NCBI RefSeq assembly: GCF_037176765.1 | Contig: NC_090022.1 | Span: 62,513,209-62,577,208 of the forward strand | Source: Anolis sagrei | Lineage: Eukaryota > Chordata > Lepidosauria > Squamata > Anolidae | Direction of reading: 5' to 3' | Length of the DNA stretch: 64,000 nucleotides | Shown: positions 10,490-23,159 of the stretch, one piece after another | Layout: each line of letters begins with the position of its first letter | Position numbering within the stretch: position 1 is the stretch's first letter | Made by a program: the position numbers and the translations under genes | The notes under the pieces: generated by a model | Seen by the model: only the letters and a program-made list of their open reading frames with translations | Databases searched by the model: none | Told to the model about the DNA's origin: nothing

Positions 10490-12200
10490 ACAAATAGCCT
10501 TTCTTATGCTGGCCATCTATACTCCTGTTGGATAGCATGTGTCCCTGCGAAGGTACATGGGTAATTGCCTTAGCCCTCACATGTACTCCCTCTGCCATTC
10601 TGATAATCTCTGCAGATATGCATTGTCTCCTGGAAGTGTTTACATTTCTGGAAATGGCATGTGAGTGCTTGGATACGGGCTCTTTGCAGATGAGCAAGAG
10701 CTTGTGCAAAAAGTCTTCAGCAACACTGTCTTTTGCTTCATGGGGTGGGGATGGGGTTGAAATGGCACTTGGAGTGGAAGTCAGGTAAGTAGCCATTCTT
10801 GGAGCTGGTGGGTTTATCCACATTATGGGGAGCAATGGGAGGTTTTAATCATATTGGTCTGGTCAGATGAGAAACAGGTTGACAATTTTGTATGCTTCAA
10901 TCCATGTTCTTTGCCATTATGGATGTACATTGCTCAAACATGAAGAAGAATGACACCGTCATGAGGAGGGCCATCCCCATGGAAAAAAAAAGTCGTATAG
11001 ATGTTTGCAACCCATTGTGTATATCAGTTTACAGTCCTCCAGTTTGGCTGTGGTTGCTCAACAGCTGCCTGTCTATGGAATGCTTCTACCTCGGACCATT
11101 TTCCTGGGAAACGCTTGAGAGGTGTGTATTTTAATGGCAACATTGCCATAGATTCATATATTATTTGCGAGATTTACAGAAATTTGAATATTTACATAAG
11201 TTTTCTATCCCTTTCCCCATTTCTCTGTGAGATGTACCCAATAATTGAATATTCGCATAAGTTGCCTTTTTGCTTCCTCCCACTTTTCTCTGTGAAGTAC
11301 AGCCAATTGCTGTATGAAAATCTGTGCTGTATTAAGTTACCATTTTTCTTCCCTACCTTCTTTTTCTCTTGCAGATAGTGGATGACTTTTGTGCATTAGC
11401 ATTTCCGCAGCGAGTGGAAGTTGATGGGTGCCATTGCCCGAAATTTTCTCTGATCAAAGAAGGCAGAGAATGCATTAGCAGGAAGCACAGGGGACTGTGG
11501 ATCATGCAGGGATCTTTATGGACATGGATGTTGGTTAGATCGGGAAAAATCATGATACCCAAGTGATCAGGAAGTCTGCAACATATGAGATCATGCAGGT
11601 GTTGGGTTTTGTTCCTGGCAACCCAGTGATAACTTGAGATGGGGAGCAGGTTGGCCCACTACTACTTGATTGGACATACACAAAAAATGACTGATGAAGC
11701 CTTTTCTGGATGCCCTGATAGACCATAAGGAAACACTCAGTCACTGCCTAAATCGTGTGAAGAACGTAGTAAAAAGGGCATTTGAAAGCCCAGTGGTGAT
11801 GCTGATGTTGGAGCCTGAATAAGAGAATGCCCCCTTTATAATAACTGCTTGTGCCATCTTGCATAACATCTGTAGGATGAGGGGCAGGTTCTCAAAAATA
11901 TTCCAGGACATGTATAAGAATCTGTGCTGAATACTCTGGGAATGCCAGTTGTCAATGAGAAGGAGCGAGTAAAATCAACTAAAGAATGTTCAAAATGCAT
12001 TGGTCAAATATTTTTGGACTATAAGGATGTAGACTGAGGTACTCCCCCATCACATTTGCCTTCGCTGATGGAGACGGAGTTATGGAGATGTTTTCTCTTG
12101 TTTTGTTGTGTGGTGGGAGTTGCCTTGTGGGTTTCCCCTTGCATTGTGCATTCACTGCAATTGGGAGGAGGGTGATGTGGCTTTCCCCACACTTCTGTTG
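10490..12200 (+). mobile_element. Decayed PIF/Harbinger DNA transposon (HARBI1-like transposase)
   Basis: Plus-strand pieces follow the order of a PIF/Harbinger transposase. MRRAIPMEKK (10961-10990) matches the N-terminal MRRPIPVEKR block. VDDFCALAFP (about 11374-11404) and later RKHRG (about 11489) fit the central catalytic region. RVKNVVKRAFE (about 11757) and ITACAILHNICRMRGRF (about 11840-11890) match the conserved C-terminal VENAFGRLK and ACCVLHNIC blocks. Frameshifts and stops between the blocks show it is dead. An ag acceptor at 11376 suggests the original gene had an intron. The minus-strand frame 10482-10835 may be the partner Myb-like gene, unproven. Termini were not resolved. Confidence 0.75.
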
Positions 12201-12239
12201 TTTGCAGGGACAAGTGTAAAAATAAACATTATAACCTAA

Positions 12240-15200
12240 AGTGTGCCTTGCCTGTGATTACAAGTTACTGCTTCTCCTTTAGGGAGAATAGCAAATCCCA
12301 GTGTTCCATGTATTTGAATATTCAAATAAACATTTTCCATTGGAAATGTGTGTTGCCATTGTTGAGTGTGTATAGACTCTTAAGTGGAGTTGTATATCCA
12401 ATAATGATGGGAAAAACTTCCTGCAGGAAGACTTTGTTAATGAATGAAACAATATGATTTTTCATATGTGCCACCATTTCAAGGAAAAGGCAATGTTTCA
12501 CATTAAGTGGGTATTTTTGATCTGCACAACTTCTTCAAATGTTGTAAGTAGTAACCCTGTCTTTGTTTACTTTGTTTGTTGTAACCCTGTCTTTGTTTAC
12601 TTAAATATTTGGGTGGCTATTGTTGCAGTAGGAAGGCTAATAGATGGTTGACCATCAACTATCCCATTACTACCCCCTTCTAGCAGCACAGACTAGCATC
12701 ATGCTGTTCTCCTTGCTGGAGGTTGGTGCTGCTTAGCATTTTATTAGCAGCACCAATAGAAGGAACAGTCAGTTTTTATGGCTACTGGTCATGCCCTTGG
12801 GCAACAGGGTTTTCACAGGATTGTAGCCCAGTGCTGCATAAAGTTTAAAACCCTAAAGTCCCAGCTGGCAGTGTCCACTGAGTCCATTTTCACATCAGTA
12901 AGAAATATTTTAGCACTTCCACCATGAATATAACTATAGCAATGTGTAATAAGCCAGTGGTATAGTCTAATAAGATTTCTGGCAATTAATTACTCATGGT
13001 GAGACTAATGTGGAATTATGAAGTGGTTCCCCTGGATGAATATGTTCAGTTGTGATGTTGAGTTTTTTCTTCTTCTGTGGACCACCTATGTGCAGGTAGG
13101 TCATTTGCTGAGCACAAGGCAGGAGAGGAGTTTCTTTAATTTTGTTACATTTGTTGCTACATATTATTATTAATGTCCTTATTGTAGGCACTCCATTTTC
13201 ATGGGTTGGGGTACAGAACCCTACATTAAAGTGAAAAATCTATGAATTTAAAAAAGCTGTTTTGTTACCTAAGAGAAGCCATGCTATACTTGTTATGCGG
13301 ATATTCACATAAGAAATCATCTTTAAAAGAATTAGCAACACTATGCTATCTGGAATTGGAAACAAACAAGGGAGTAAACCTCCCATGACAGAAATGAAGT
13401 AGCATTCTTACGGTGAAAGACATTTCAGGCATGTCTTAATACAGCTCCATGCAAAATGCTAGAGGGACCCAACAGTCCGCCTTGTTTCAAGCTCACTATC
13501 TTTGCTGGATAATCAAATGCAAGTCCTTAGCTGACACAATGTGTTCCAGGCTTAATTAGGTTGCAGGCTTAGGTCTTTGGCACACTTCCCTCTAGAACCT
13601 TCTTGTTTGCATAAATAGAAGAGATACTTCTAACTAATATCCTGTGAATTTAGGTCACTATATTCAAATGGGATAATACCATCATAAATTATAAACATAT
13701 GTGGAATTAGAAGCATACAGGTATAGTCAAAAAGTCAAAAGGATAGAAAAGTTCATTTCTAGATTTGCAATGTTATTAAATTTTTACTTTAGAACACGGC
13801 AAGCTGTTCCATATGGTATTTCCTCCTTATCTGAACTGCTCCATATGCTATTTCTTCTTTCGCTGAACTATTGAAAATGACTTACCGGTATTATAATTCT
13901 GTGTATGCCAGCAGCCACATTTATTTTAACCTTTCTGTGATTGACCTAGTTCTTAAATTGCTTGACCTGGTTAATTAAAATTAGCTGTATCTGCCAGTGT
14001 CTTCTACTAAGAAAGTAACCAAGGAAGTAACCTATTAGACATGAGTGTGAAATTGTAGCTACTGTTTCAAGTGTTTTACAGAGTAGATTTTTAAATTGAT
14101 ATTTAATTGTATATAAAAGGAGCTAGATCAGGACTAAGTGAGTCGTGTTAAGGTCATATTGATTGATGTGTCTCATTGATTTGTAACATCCACAGGATTG
14201 CTCTTTGAGCTTCGATCTGACACAGATTTGTGAAGAATGGTTGTTAGCTAAAATTACTGAAATGAGGTATGTGTTTTAACTGGTTATTTTAAACGAGCTG
14301 GATTTTAAAAAGCAAAAAAGAATATTGCTTGCATTTGTTTGTGTTATGTAGTTGTTTTTTTTTAATTTAATTTAATTTAAACTATAGAGCAGTCATACAA
14401 AATTAATTTGGCATATTTATGGCATTTATGGCATTTATATGCTATCTAAACAGATTTTTCTGCAATAAATAAATTACAACAATAGTTTATAAAATAAGAC
14501 ATGAACTTCTAACATCAAAAACAGCATAAATACAGCAAAAGAACAGAAAACTGATACCAGCTCAGAGTTAAAACAGATAGCTGTTCAGTCTATTCTGAAT
14601 TTTAAAAGTAGCTTGAAGAGAAAAAAATGCTGGTGATGGCTCCTCCCAGATTACCTTTTACAAATCCAATTAGCCACAGCAAAAACTGTAGCAGCACAGT
14701 TTTGAACCTAGTTCTTTGAGCAAGTATTTCTACACAGTTGATGTGACTGACTAGAACTGGTAATAATGAAAGGATCGGCTATTGCCAGCTCTTTTTGCTG
14801 GGTTACAGGTAAGAATAGCAAACTTAAACTACTGTAAATTGCTTGTTAAGCTCATTGAAAGTGAGAAAGTCAGTAAATTCTGGGCATTTTAAATTTGATA
14901 GATACATTTCATTGTAAATCAGGTTTATTGGCATAACTATTTAAACCATAGAATTTTAGAAACTAGTGATCTTATATCCCATGTAAAATGGAAAAAAAAT
15001 GAGTGTTAACTTTTTTTGTTTTTGAGTCAATTAAGGCGTTTAGCTTTCCACTGTTCTGTTACAGCTATGTTAATTGCTGGCTGGAAGGCTGCTCAAGATA
15101 GGTATATAATGCCTGATAATTTTTTTTTTCTCGAGGCCCTGCCGTAATGACATTGTGACAGTGGTGTACTAATTGCTAATTAATTTGTTGTTTAGCATGT

Positions 15201-16500
15201 AGGTTTCTGTTCTTCGTTGTAGTTTGAAATGCTAACTTCCATAAAATTTGGTGTCTTCCTAGGTCTGCTCAAATGTATGCATTTTGTATAAATTAGCTTA
15301 ATCATAAACAGCCATCATTGTGTAAAGAGGATACTTGATAATGAAGAGAAAACCAGTTATGGTTAAACAGGTGGCAAGTGCTTTTCAACAAGGAAAAAAA
15401 CAGTATTTCAGGTTTTCTTTAGTTCTCACACTGAGGAATCCTTTTTCTGTTATTTTTGTTCCTCACATATTTTTTTAGATTCTTGCATTGTAAGACTGAT
15501 GGGATAATGTAGGTGTAATTCTTTTTAATTTAATACATAGTTTTCAGAAATTGCAATTTGTGTACATTCAATTTGTTTCTGTGTTGGTTTCTAGCAATTT
15601 CATGTATATAGAACAGAGTGCAAAGGCTTTTGAGTTACTTCTGTGTATCAATGTTTCTATTGAAGACATTGTGTTCTCTGACAAATATGTCATCATACAA
15701 ATGTGGCACTCAGAAAAGGGAGCAGGAAGTTCCAAGTCCCATTTACGTGCTGACCTAGTGAGCACATGAACTGGCAAGTGTTGACCCAGCAATAAATTTA
15801 AACTAGCTTCAATGAAAGTCAGGCAGCATTGCAGAATAGAACTTCTCCTTTGGCTTATGTGCAACTGGTTTATCATTGTCAGTTCTTTCCATCAGTGGCA
15901 CATGTATTGATTTATGGGATCAATCAACTCAGAAGTACTCTGTGTAGTGTTCTGCTTTGAGACTTTTTAGCTAATCTTTTCTGGCAATTGAAAACCAATG
16001 TAAAATCTCTTAACTCAAGTCCGACGTGAGCATCTTAAAAATAATGGTATTACTATTATTACTTTTTGGAGAATAATTCCATTACTTGTGTGTGTGTGTA
16101 ACTGGTAATGCTTGCTTATTATTTATCACTTTCTGTTTTGAAAAACATTTATGGAGAGTTATGCATTTAGAAAGAGTTCTTGCTTTTAAGTGCATTTTAA
16201 AGCTCAGTGTTTCATACATTCCTTTAAAAGCTCTTTAGTTCACTTTATAATCACATTTTAACTTTATTCCCTTGCTTTCATTTCCAAGTGAAAATGTGGG
16301 AAAAAATTAATAAAGGAAAACGTGTACTATATTTTTTTCCCCTTGGATCACTTTTTGGGGAAAAATTGAAAAAATGGTTACAGAATATTTACTTTTAGAA
16401 TGAAAAATAAAATATTTAAGATAGCATGTTGTACATCATTCCTCCTACATTGCTCCTCCTCCTCCTACATTATTTGTACAAGCTATGTAGCATGTAAACA
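12240..16500. other. Long AT-rich single-copy stretch, no gene
   Basis: No supported coding sequence. A 31-base unit containing taaccctgtctttgttta is tandemly duplicated at 12547-12605. A short MITE-like remnant (gtaggcactccattttcatgg) is at 13184-13260. The part 14000-15400 is non-repetitive and could include conserved non-coding elements. Confidence 0.5.
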
Positions 16501-16511
16501 TTTATGTAAAA

Positions 16512-16792
16512 CTAGCCATCCCCCTGTGTATATGTGCTTTCTGTGTGTATGTGTGTGTATATATTTGTGTATATGTGTTTGCGTATATATATGTGGTTTT
16601 GTGCATGCATTGTAATGTAATTTTTGGGTGTTTTTTAAAGCTTTTTAAGTCTCTTCTGCTGTGTTTTTCAGTGCTTTATGAGTGATGGTCACTTGTTGGC
16701 CTGTATTGTGTTCAAATTTGGGGTCAGTTTGTCCAGTGGTTTTTGAGTTACGTTAATCCCACAAACGAACATTACATTTTTATTTATATAGA
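16512..16792 (-). mobile_element. Short non-autonomous Helitron
   Basis: Read on the minus strand it begins TCTATATAAATAAAAATGTA at 16792 and ends ggatggCTAG at 16512, the TC...CTAG termini of Helitrons. The interior has the tgggattaacgtaactca motif common in these elements and a TG-rich microsatellite. Confidence 0.72.
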
Positions 16793-16890
16793 CTATAGTA
16801 CTCCACATTACTGAAATTCTTGGTCTTGGTTTTATTTTTCATAGTTCATTTTGTGGGGTTTTCTTTTGTCTGTTTGACACTGTAGGGAAA

Positions 16891-16914
16891 TACACACACA
16901 CACACACACACACA
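16891..16914. repeat. (AC)n microsatellite
   Basis: About twelve AC units. Confidence 0.9.
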
Positions 16915-16919
16915 TACTA

Positions 16920-19570
16920 ATGTTGATGTTTATTATTATCATTTTTACCACTTGGAAAAAAACAAAGAAGTTTCTTATAGTTTAGAAGTTTCTGCATTTC
17001 AAAACCAAGTAGCTTTTTTTAATAAATAAAAAAGCAGACTCAATTTGTATTTTCTTTAAAGCACCCTTTAATTTTTTTGTCCTGATGAGAATAGACCCAT
17101 TAAATCAATAGGCTTATTTTTGGCATAATAGTAATAATTATAATAATTTTTATTTCTTGCCCTCCTCTCCTCACGGCTCGAGGTTACCATTGATATAATG
17201 CACCTGCTTTAACTGTGGCTAACAAATTTAACTTAGAAACATTTTATTCCAGCAATACCCTGTCATGTTCGCATATTGACCAGAAAGTGATTACTTTCCA
17301 GGTAATCTCTCTTCCCCACCCCTCCCTGCATATTTCCCAATTTCAGTAATTCCATTGAGAGTTAAATGTTTGCAGATATTTGGCATTTTTACATGCAGAG
17401 CTAATATTCCTATTTACAGATCTAGAAATCTAAGTAGCAGCTAATTCAAACTGATACCAGATTTCAGTAGTTCAGTAATGTAATACATAAGCTTGGTGGT
17501 ATTTTCATGTTCTGTATTCCAGAATTCAGAGCATGTGAACATTCCTATGGGAGAAATTCATGAGCTGGCAATTAAATTGGCATAACTAAGGTCTAAATTG
17601 CTACTTTTTCCTCCCAAACATTCATATTAGTGATTATCAATAATTACAGCAGTAACTGTAATTTTGGTACTCATCTACTACAATTTAATGACTTGTTATA
17701 TTGCTTCCTTGGGCCCTTAATCTCCAGTTCTCTGCATAGTCAACATGTATATCATACCTTGTTGCTTCTCCCTCTTCTCTGATTCCTAAATTAAATCATG
17801 CGTGGACATTAGGTACTGTAAAAAATATTAAAAGACAAAAATGTCCCCAGTTGCAATATAAAAATATTGAATAATGCAGCTCTACTATTTTGATTCTTTT
17901 GGGTCATTTCAGATCTTTTACCTTTTTGATCATTCTATTTTTACTTAAAATCCTCCACTGACTTACTGTTCCTTTCCACATTCCTCACACCCATAATGCT
18001 CCCATTAACTTTATCCACCCTAGGTTTCTGGCCTCATTATATTACATGTATAGTGTATATTGACTTATACCATAAACAACATAGAGACACTCTTTGATGA
18101 CTTGCCCTAGTTTTCTTTGTGGACCTTTACATTTTCAGAAGTGTGGTGTTTTAAAGCAAACATTTTACAGAAATTGTTTTGTGATTTTAAGAAAGCACAT
18201 TTGTGAGTAAGGTCCAGGGGAAAGCTGCATTTATTGATTACACTGATATGGCTCATCGCTTTTTGCTGCTATTCTCTAAAGTTTTGTGGTCAAATGAGAC
18301 TGCAGAGAATTGACATTATTGGCTGTGTCTTCAGTTGCATGCTTAGAAAAATATGGTCTTAAATTCAATGAAATGCAATAATTAATTTACATACTACTTT
18401 ACCATCTCTGTGGGGCAAGGAAAAGCAACCCTGAGCTGATTTTATTTTCTGCTTTGTGTATTATGCTTATCATTCACTCATTTTCAAGAGTAAACTCAAT
18501 ATTCACTAAAGAGACGAGGATAAAGAAGGAAACACAGTTAGCAAAGATTAGTATTTTTGGCCACTTGTGCCTCTACTTGAAGACTAGTGTTTAGGGATCT
18601 CCTGGCATCATTCGTCATGGAAGCAAGTGCTAATACGGGATTTAACCTGTAACCTACTAACCGCTATGTGAGAATTATGTTCTTAGGCCAACAAGCTATG
18701 TAATATTTGGAAACTCTGTATAAGCAATGAAATTTGGACCAAGTGGTTTGAAAACAAACAAGAAGTAGGTGAAAGGAATTTGTTGCATCCTATCTTGGCT
18801 GAAATTTACTGGTTATCTTGAAATAGTAGAATATTATTGAATTGATCTGTTTGTGAACTGTTGAGAAATAACAGATTTTGGGAGGGAGGATACATTATTC
18901 TCTAATAAACCTGACATCATGCCCTATTAGTTCTATCAGAAAGCAACATTTAAATAAAATATCTGCTAAATGGCAGCTGGACATGAGCTATATAATTACT
19001 TATTTTCTAATAAAAGCTTTTGATAGCATTGTATTTCTCTTCAGCCACTTTCCAGAGAGAGGACAAAACAACACACATAATAAATATTTGCTTTCATGAG
19101 GTAATAAGTAACACATTTATGTTCCTTTGTACGCGTTAAATTAGCAAATTAGGGGTGGCTGTAGTTCATTGTGGGGTAATGAAACGTTGCTGTGACACAG
19201 TTCCATTTAACGATGCATTCAAGATTACAGATGTATTTCTTTGCTGTCATGGCAATGGAGGTGCATGTTACACGGATAAACATTGCTGATCTGATTAGGC
19301 CAATATCCTGGCCATCCAGAGGCATGGGGTTTTATTAGCTCTGTTGCAGAATTAGGAGCATGGCCTGAGATAACACAACGTTTTTGTGCGATTATTGAGT
19401 ACATGTGCAAATTGTGTACAAAAATGTAATGATCCAATTAACACTAGGTAACACATTTTTTTTGTTCCAGCGTTATAAATGTCATTTGTTAATTGGTTGT
19501 ATCATTAAAAACATGGAAATGGTTTATTAAATGGCTATACTACTATACAATATCCCAGAATACTTTTTGG
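16920..19570. other. Single-copy DNA, no gene; possible conserved non-coding block
   Basis: No coding signal. A LINE-tail remnant (tttatttcttgccctcctctcc) is near 17147. The 19140-19450 part has balanced composition, no repeat features and paired homeodomain-like sites, so it is the best candidate for a conserved element. Confidence 0.45.
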
Positions 19571-19572
19571 CT

Positions 19573-19987
19573 ATCTAAACAAACACAAAGAAATCTATGT
19601 AAGGAAAAGGTATAATATTCAAAGAACATATAGTATACACTTTTACCAAAATCTCCAGTACACAGCTCAATTCAGTGGCATAAAGCAAAATGAAAAGGAG
19701 CAGCTGCTCTCAAACAAAACTGTTCTAAGTCTGATATCCCAATGTATATAGGCTTCAGGGATACATGTTCAATGAAATCTTTCAGACGAAGTAAGCAGAT
19801 GATGAGCCATGAGGCTATATGGGATCTATATCAGAACTCTTACGTTTGAAAGCGGCTGCTCCTTTTCATTTTGCTTTATGCCACTGAATTGAGCTTTGTA
19901 CTGGGGATTTTGGTAAAAGTGTATACTATATGCTCTTTGGTTATTATATATTTTCCTTACATAGACTGCTTTGTGTTTATTAAACTG
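19573..19987. mobile_element. Large foldback element, unclassified
   Basis: Arms of about 145 bases (19573-19718 and 19845-19987) are inverted copies. Both contain the tatactatatg/catatagtata end, ttaccaaaatc (and complement) and gcataaagcaaaatgaaaag. A loop of about 125 bases itself shows weaker pairing (tctgatatccca / tgggatctatatcaga). Probably a DNA transposon derivative; no family assigned. Confidence 0.75.
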
Positions 19988-21074
19988 CAAAACCTTTGTT
20001 TTTGTGGAACATCCTGCAGCACATTTTGCTATAGTTTTTCAATGAATATCTTCCATAGTCTCAACCAATTCAACACAGTTTGTGGCAGCCACAAAAATGA
20101 AGTTTCTGGAGTATAACAACTACTTTCAAAGTAAAGTACCACATAATTAAACAGGAAATAACACTTTCAAACCAGGAACATTTTTTTTTCAAAATTTGTT
20201 ACGTAATGTTATCATTGTCTTAATAAATGTTAACCATAGAGATATAAGTCCTTCATTTAGAAACATCTTTATATGATGACATAATATAGCATTTGCTGGA
20301 TTGCAAAACTTTTTTTCACAGTTTCTACAGGCATAAATATATAACTCAATGTTACCTAGAAACCAATTTCTTATCTACAGTGATATTTTGAGTTAAGAGT
20401 TAGTTTGTTCCACAACAGAGCTCTTAACTCGAATTTCTCTTTTCTCAAGGTGAATTTTCCCATTTAAATGCATTGAAATGCTATTAATCCATTCCACCCC
20501 TGAACGCCCCCTCAATTTTTGTTATGTATTTTTTAAATAAGAAAATGTACTTTATAAATAACAAATAATGTATAACTGCACATTTACATGGAACAATAAA
20601 AAGAAAGAAAGAACAACTTTAAAATAGTAGAAGCACAAAGCTGTGGCAAGGAAGCATATTTGAGCAACAGTGTGTTGGCCAGTGTAACAGCAAGGCAAAA
20701 CCTTGCTTTCTCTCTCCATAAGGAGATTCAAAGTGGCTAACACCAAAAGAAGTACAATACAATTTCAAATAAACATTAAAACAGTGTTAAACATCATTAG
20801 TATTTAAAAAAATGTGATTACATCCATAAAAACATATAAAAACACAGTCACATGGAACAATTAAAAGAAAGATTCACTTTAAAATGCTAGGAGCACACAG
20901 TTGTGGCAAGAAAGCACAAAGTGAAGAGACAGAATCATCATTTTCTTCATACTGTACTCATTCCAGCCTCCCTCTCTCTCTTGCTCTCTCTCCCTCTGTC
21001 TTCATGAAGCCAAACATACATGATGCGGCATTAACTTTTCACCATCTATATATATAAATTTGTTAGGGGCATCC

Positions 21075-21600
21075 AACGAGGAAACAAAACTCAAAAAAAC
21101 CCCAACGAAATTTAACCAAAATTCCCATGCCCATAACACAACCCACAAGGTACAAACATATCTACTCAAAATGAAAAACAACACAACAACACACTCACAA
21201 AACGGCAAAACAACAAAACTCAAAAATCCCCCAACGAAACTTAACCAAAATTCCCGTGCCCATAACACAACCCACAAGGTACAAACATATCTACTCAAAA
21301 TGAAAAACAACACAACAACACACTCACAAAACGGCAAAACAACAAAACTCAAAAATCCCCCAACGAAACTTAACTAAAATCCCCGTGCCCATAACACAAC
21401 CCACAAGGTACAAACATATCTACTCAAAATGAAAAACAACACAACAACACACTCACAAAACGGCAAAAGAACAAAACTAAAAAAAAACCCAACGAAACTT
21501 AACCAAAATTCCCATGCCCATAACACAACCCACAAGGTACAAACATATCTACTCAAAATGAAAAACAACACAACAACACACTCACAAAACGGCAAAACAA
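21075..21600. repeat. 129-base tandem repeat (about four units)
   Basis: The landmark gcccataacacaaccca recurs at 21129, 21258, 21387 and 21516, exactly 129 bases apart. Because 129 is a multiple of three, long repetitive frames stay open on both strands; they are artefacts, not genes. Confidence 0.95.
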
Positions 21601-21714
21601 CTGAGCATGCGAATTGGCGCCCAGCCGCAAGTTCCCTGGCGCGTGCACATGGCCTTCCGGCCAACGTTCCCTCTGTGGAAACCATGCCCACTCCAAGCCC
21701 CGCCGCGCCGCTTC

Positions 21715-22015
21715 CCGCACACACACACACACACCCTGCCGCACACACACACGCAACCCCACGCTCCATCACTCCCCCCGCCGCCGCACGCACACACGCA
21801 ACCCCACTCCCCCCGCCGCCACACACACACACGCAACTCCACGCTCCATCACTCCCCCCACCGCCGCACACACACGCAACCCCACTCCCCCCGCCGCCGC
21901 ACACACACACGCAACCCCACTCCCCCCGCCGCCGCACACACACACGCAACCCCACGCTCCATAACTCCTCTCGCTGCCGCACACACACACGCAACCCCAC
22001 GCTCCACCACTCCCC
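21715..22015. repeat. CA-rich minisatellite
   Basis: Imperfect units of about 33-35 bases built from ccgccgcacacacacacg and caaccccactcccc, in the middle of the Helitron. Confidence 0.9.
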
Positions 22016-22095
22016 TGCCCCAATTTTACCTTCTTTTACTTCACGCCACCTCCAAACCCCACCCCGCCCCTTCCCGCCCTGTCAAAATCTAGAAA

Positions 22096-22420
22096 AGACA
22101 GGAAGGAAGGAAAGAAGGAAGAAAGAGAAAGGGAGGTAAAGAAAAAGGGGGAAGGAAAGTTAGAGAAAGAAGAAAAGGAAAGAAAAGGAAAGATGGAAGG
22201 AAAGAAAAGAGAGACAGCAGAAGAGAACGAAAAAGGGGGAAGGAAGGAAAGAGATAGAGAAAGAAGAGGAGAAGGAAAGATGGGAAGGAAGGAGGGAGGG
22301 AGGGAGGGAGGGAAGGAAGGAAGGAAGGAAGGAAGGAAGGAAGGAAGGAAGGAAGGAAGGAGGGAGGGAGGGAGGGAGGGAGGGAGGGAGGGAGGGAAAG
22401 AAGGAGGGAAAGAGGGAAGA
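22096..22420. repeat. Polypurine (GGAA)n/(GGGA)n tract
   Basis: More than 300 bases almost entirely of A and G, including a clean (GGAA)n run at about 22310-22358 flanked by (GGGA)n. Confidence 0.95.
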
Positions 22421-23159
22421 TTGGCCACAGCAACACGTGGCGGGTAAAGCTTGTTATTTCTATTATTATTATTATGCTATTGTTCCTATGAGACCCTTTT
22501 AAGAGGAATGGGAGAGGTGTCAGGTCCCGGAGGCAATGCATTGCATTATTGTTATTGTTATGATGGTGGTGAAATAAAAGGAAATAAAAAGTGAAAGAAG
22601 GAAGCAAACAGGGAGGGAAGAAAGGGGGAGGGAATGAAGGAAAGAGAGAAGGATGAAACCAAGTAGTGAAAGAAGGAAGAAAGAAAGAGGTAGAGAAGGA
22701 AGAAAGTAGAGAAAGGGGGAGGAAAAGGGGGAAGGAATAGGTAGGGACCTCTCTTTCATAATAGTCCAGATATCTACCTCAACTTTGATAAGTTTTACTA
22801 TGGGCCACAGCAACGCGTGGCAGGGCACAGCTAGTAGTTTATAAAGCTGCTCTGAGTTCCCTTCGGGGTATAAATGAAGTAATAATGATAAACATACTAG
22901 GACTAAAAAAAAAGCACCTAAAATCAACTAACCCAAACCTTCAAAGTGGCCAGCAGTCTCCCGAAATGGACAAGAGCACGAGGTACAGAGGCTGCTTCCT
23001 TGTTGCCCTAAGGCTCTGTACTCTCATACTAGCATTCCCTCTGGCAGTAGCTCTTAACTCAAAATGCTGCTCGTAAGTCAAAATAAAGGCTGAGTCAAGT
23101 GACTGCTCATAACTCAAAACACTGAAGTTGGGACACTCTTAAGTTGAGGTTCCACAGTA

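Larger units (their letters stand above)
21045..22834 (+). mobile_element. Non-autonomous Helitron with minisatellites and two 3' hairpins
   Basis: Begins TCTATATATATAAA at 21045 and ends gccacagcaacgcgtggc then gggcacagCTAG at 22834, followed by T. This is the Helitron arrangement: a GC hairpin just before CTAG. Inside are four copies of a 129-base repeat, a CACACGCAACCCC minisatellite and a long polypurine tract. A related hairpin, gccacagcaacacgtggc, lies 380 bases earlier at 22423-22440. No Rep/helicase coding is present. Confidence 0.85.
20376..23159. mobile_element. TIR element split by nested insertions
   Basis: Left end tacagtgatattttgagtta and right end taagttgaggttccacagta are inverted relatives, with repeated cttaactc / aactcaaaa motifs just inside. 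The interior is broken by an L2 3' remnant (about 20700-20870) and the Helitron at 21045. Tc1/mariner-type TA termini are likely. Confidence 0.6.

Noticed and set aside
21002-22139. Long frames in the Helitron, including 208- and 236-residue products
   Set aside because: They arise from the 129-base repeat and the CA-rich minisatellite; sense and antisense frames are equally open.
22036-22607. Pro/Ser- and Glu/Lys/Arg-rich frames of the GGAA tract
   Set aside because: Translation of simple repeat only.
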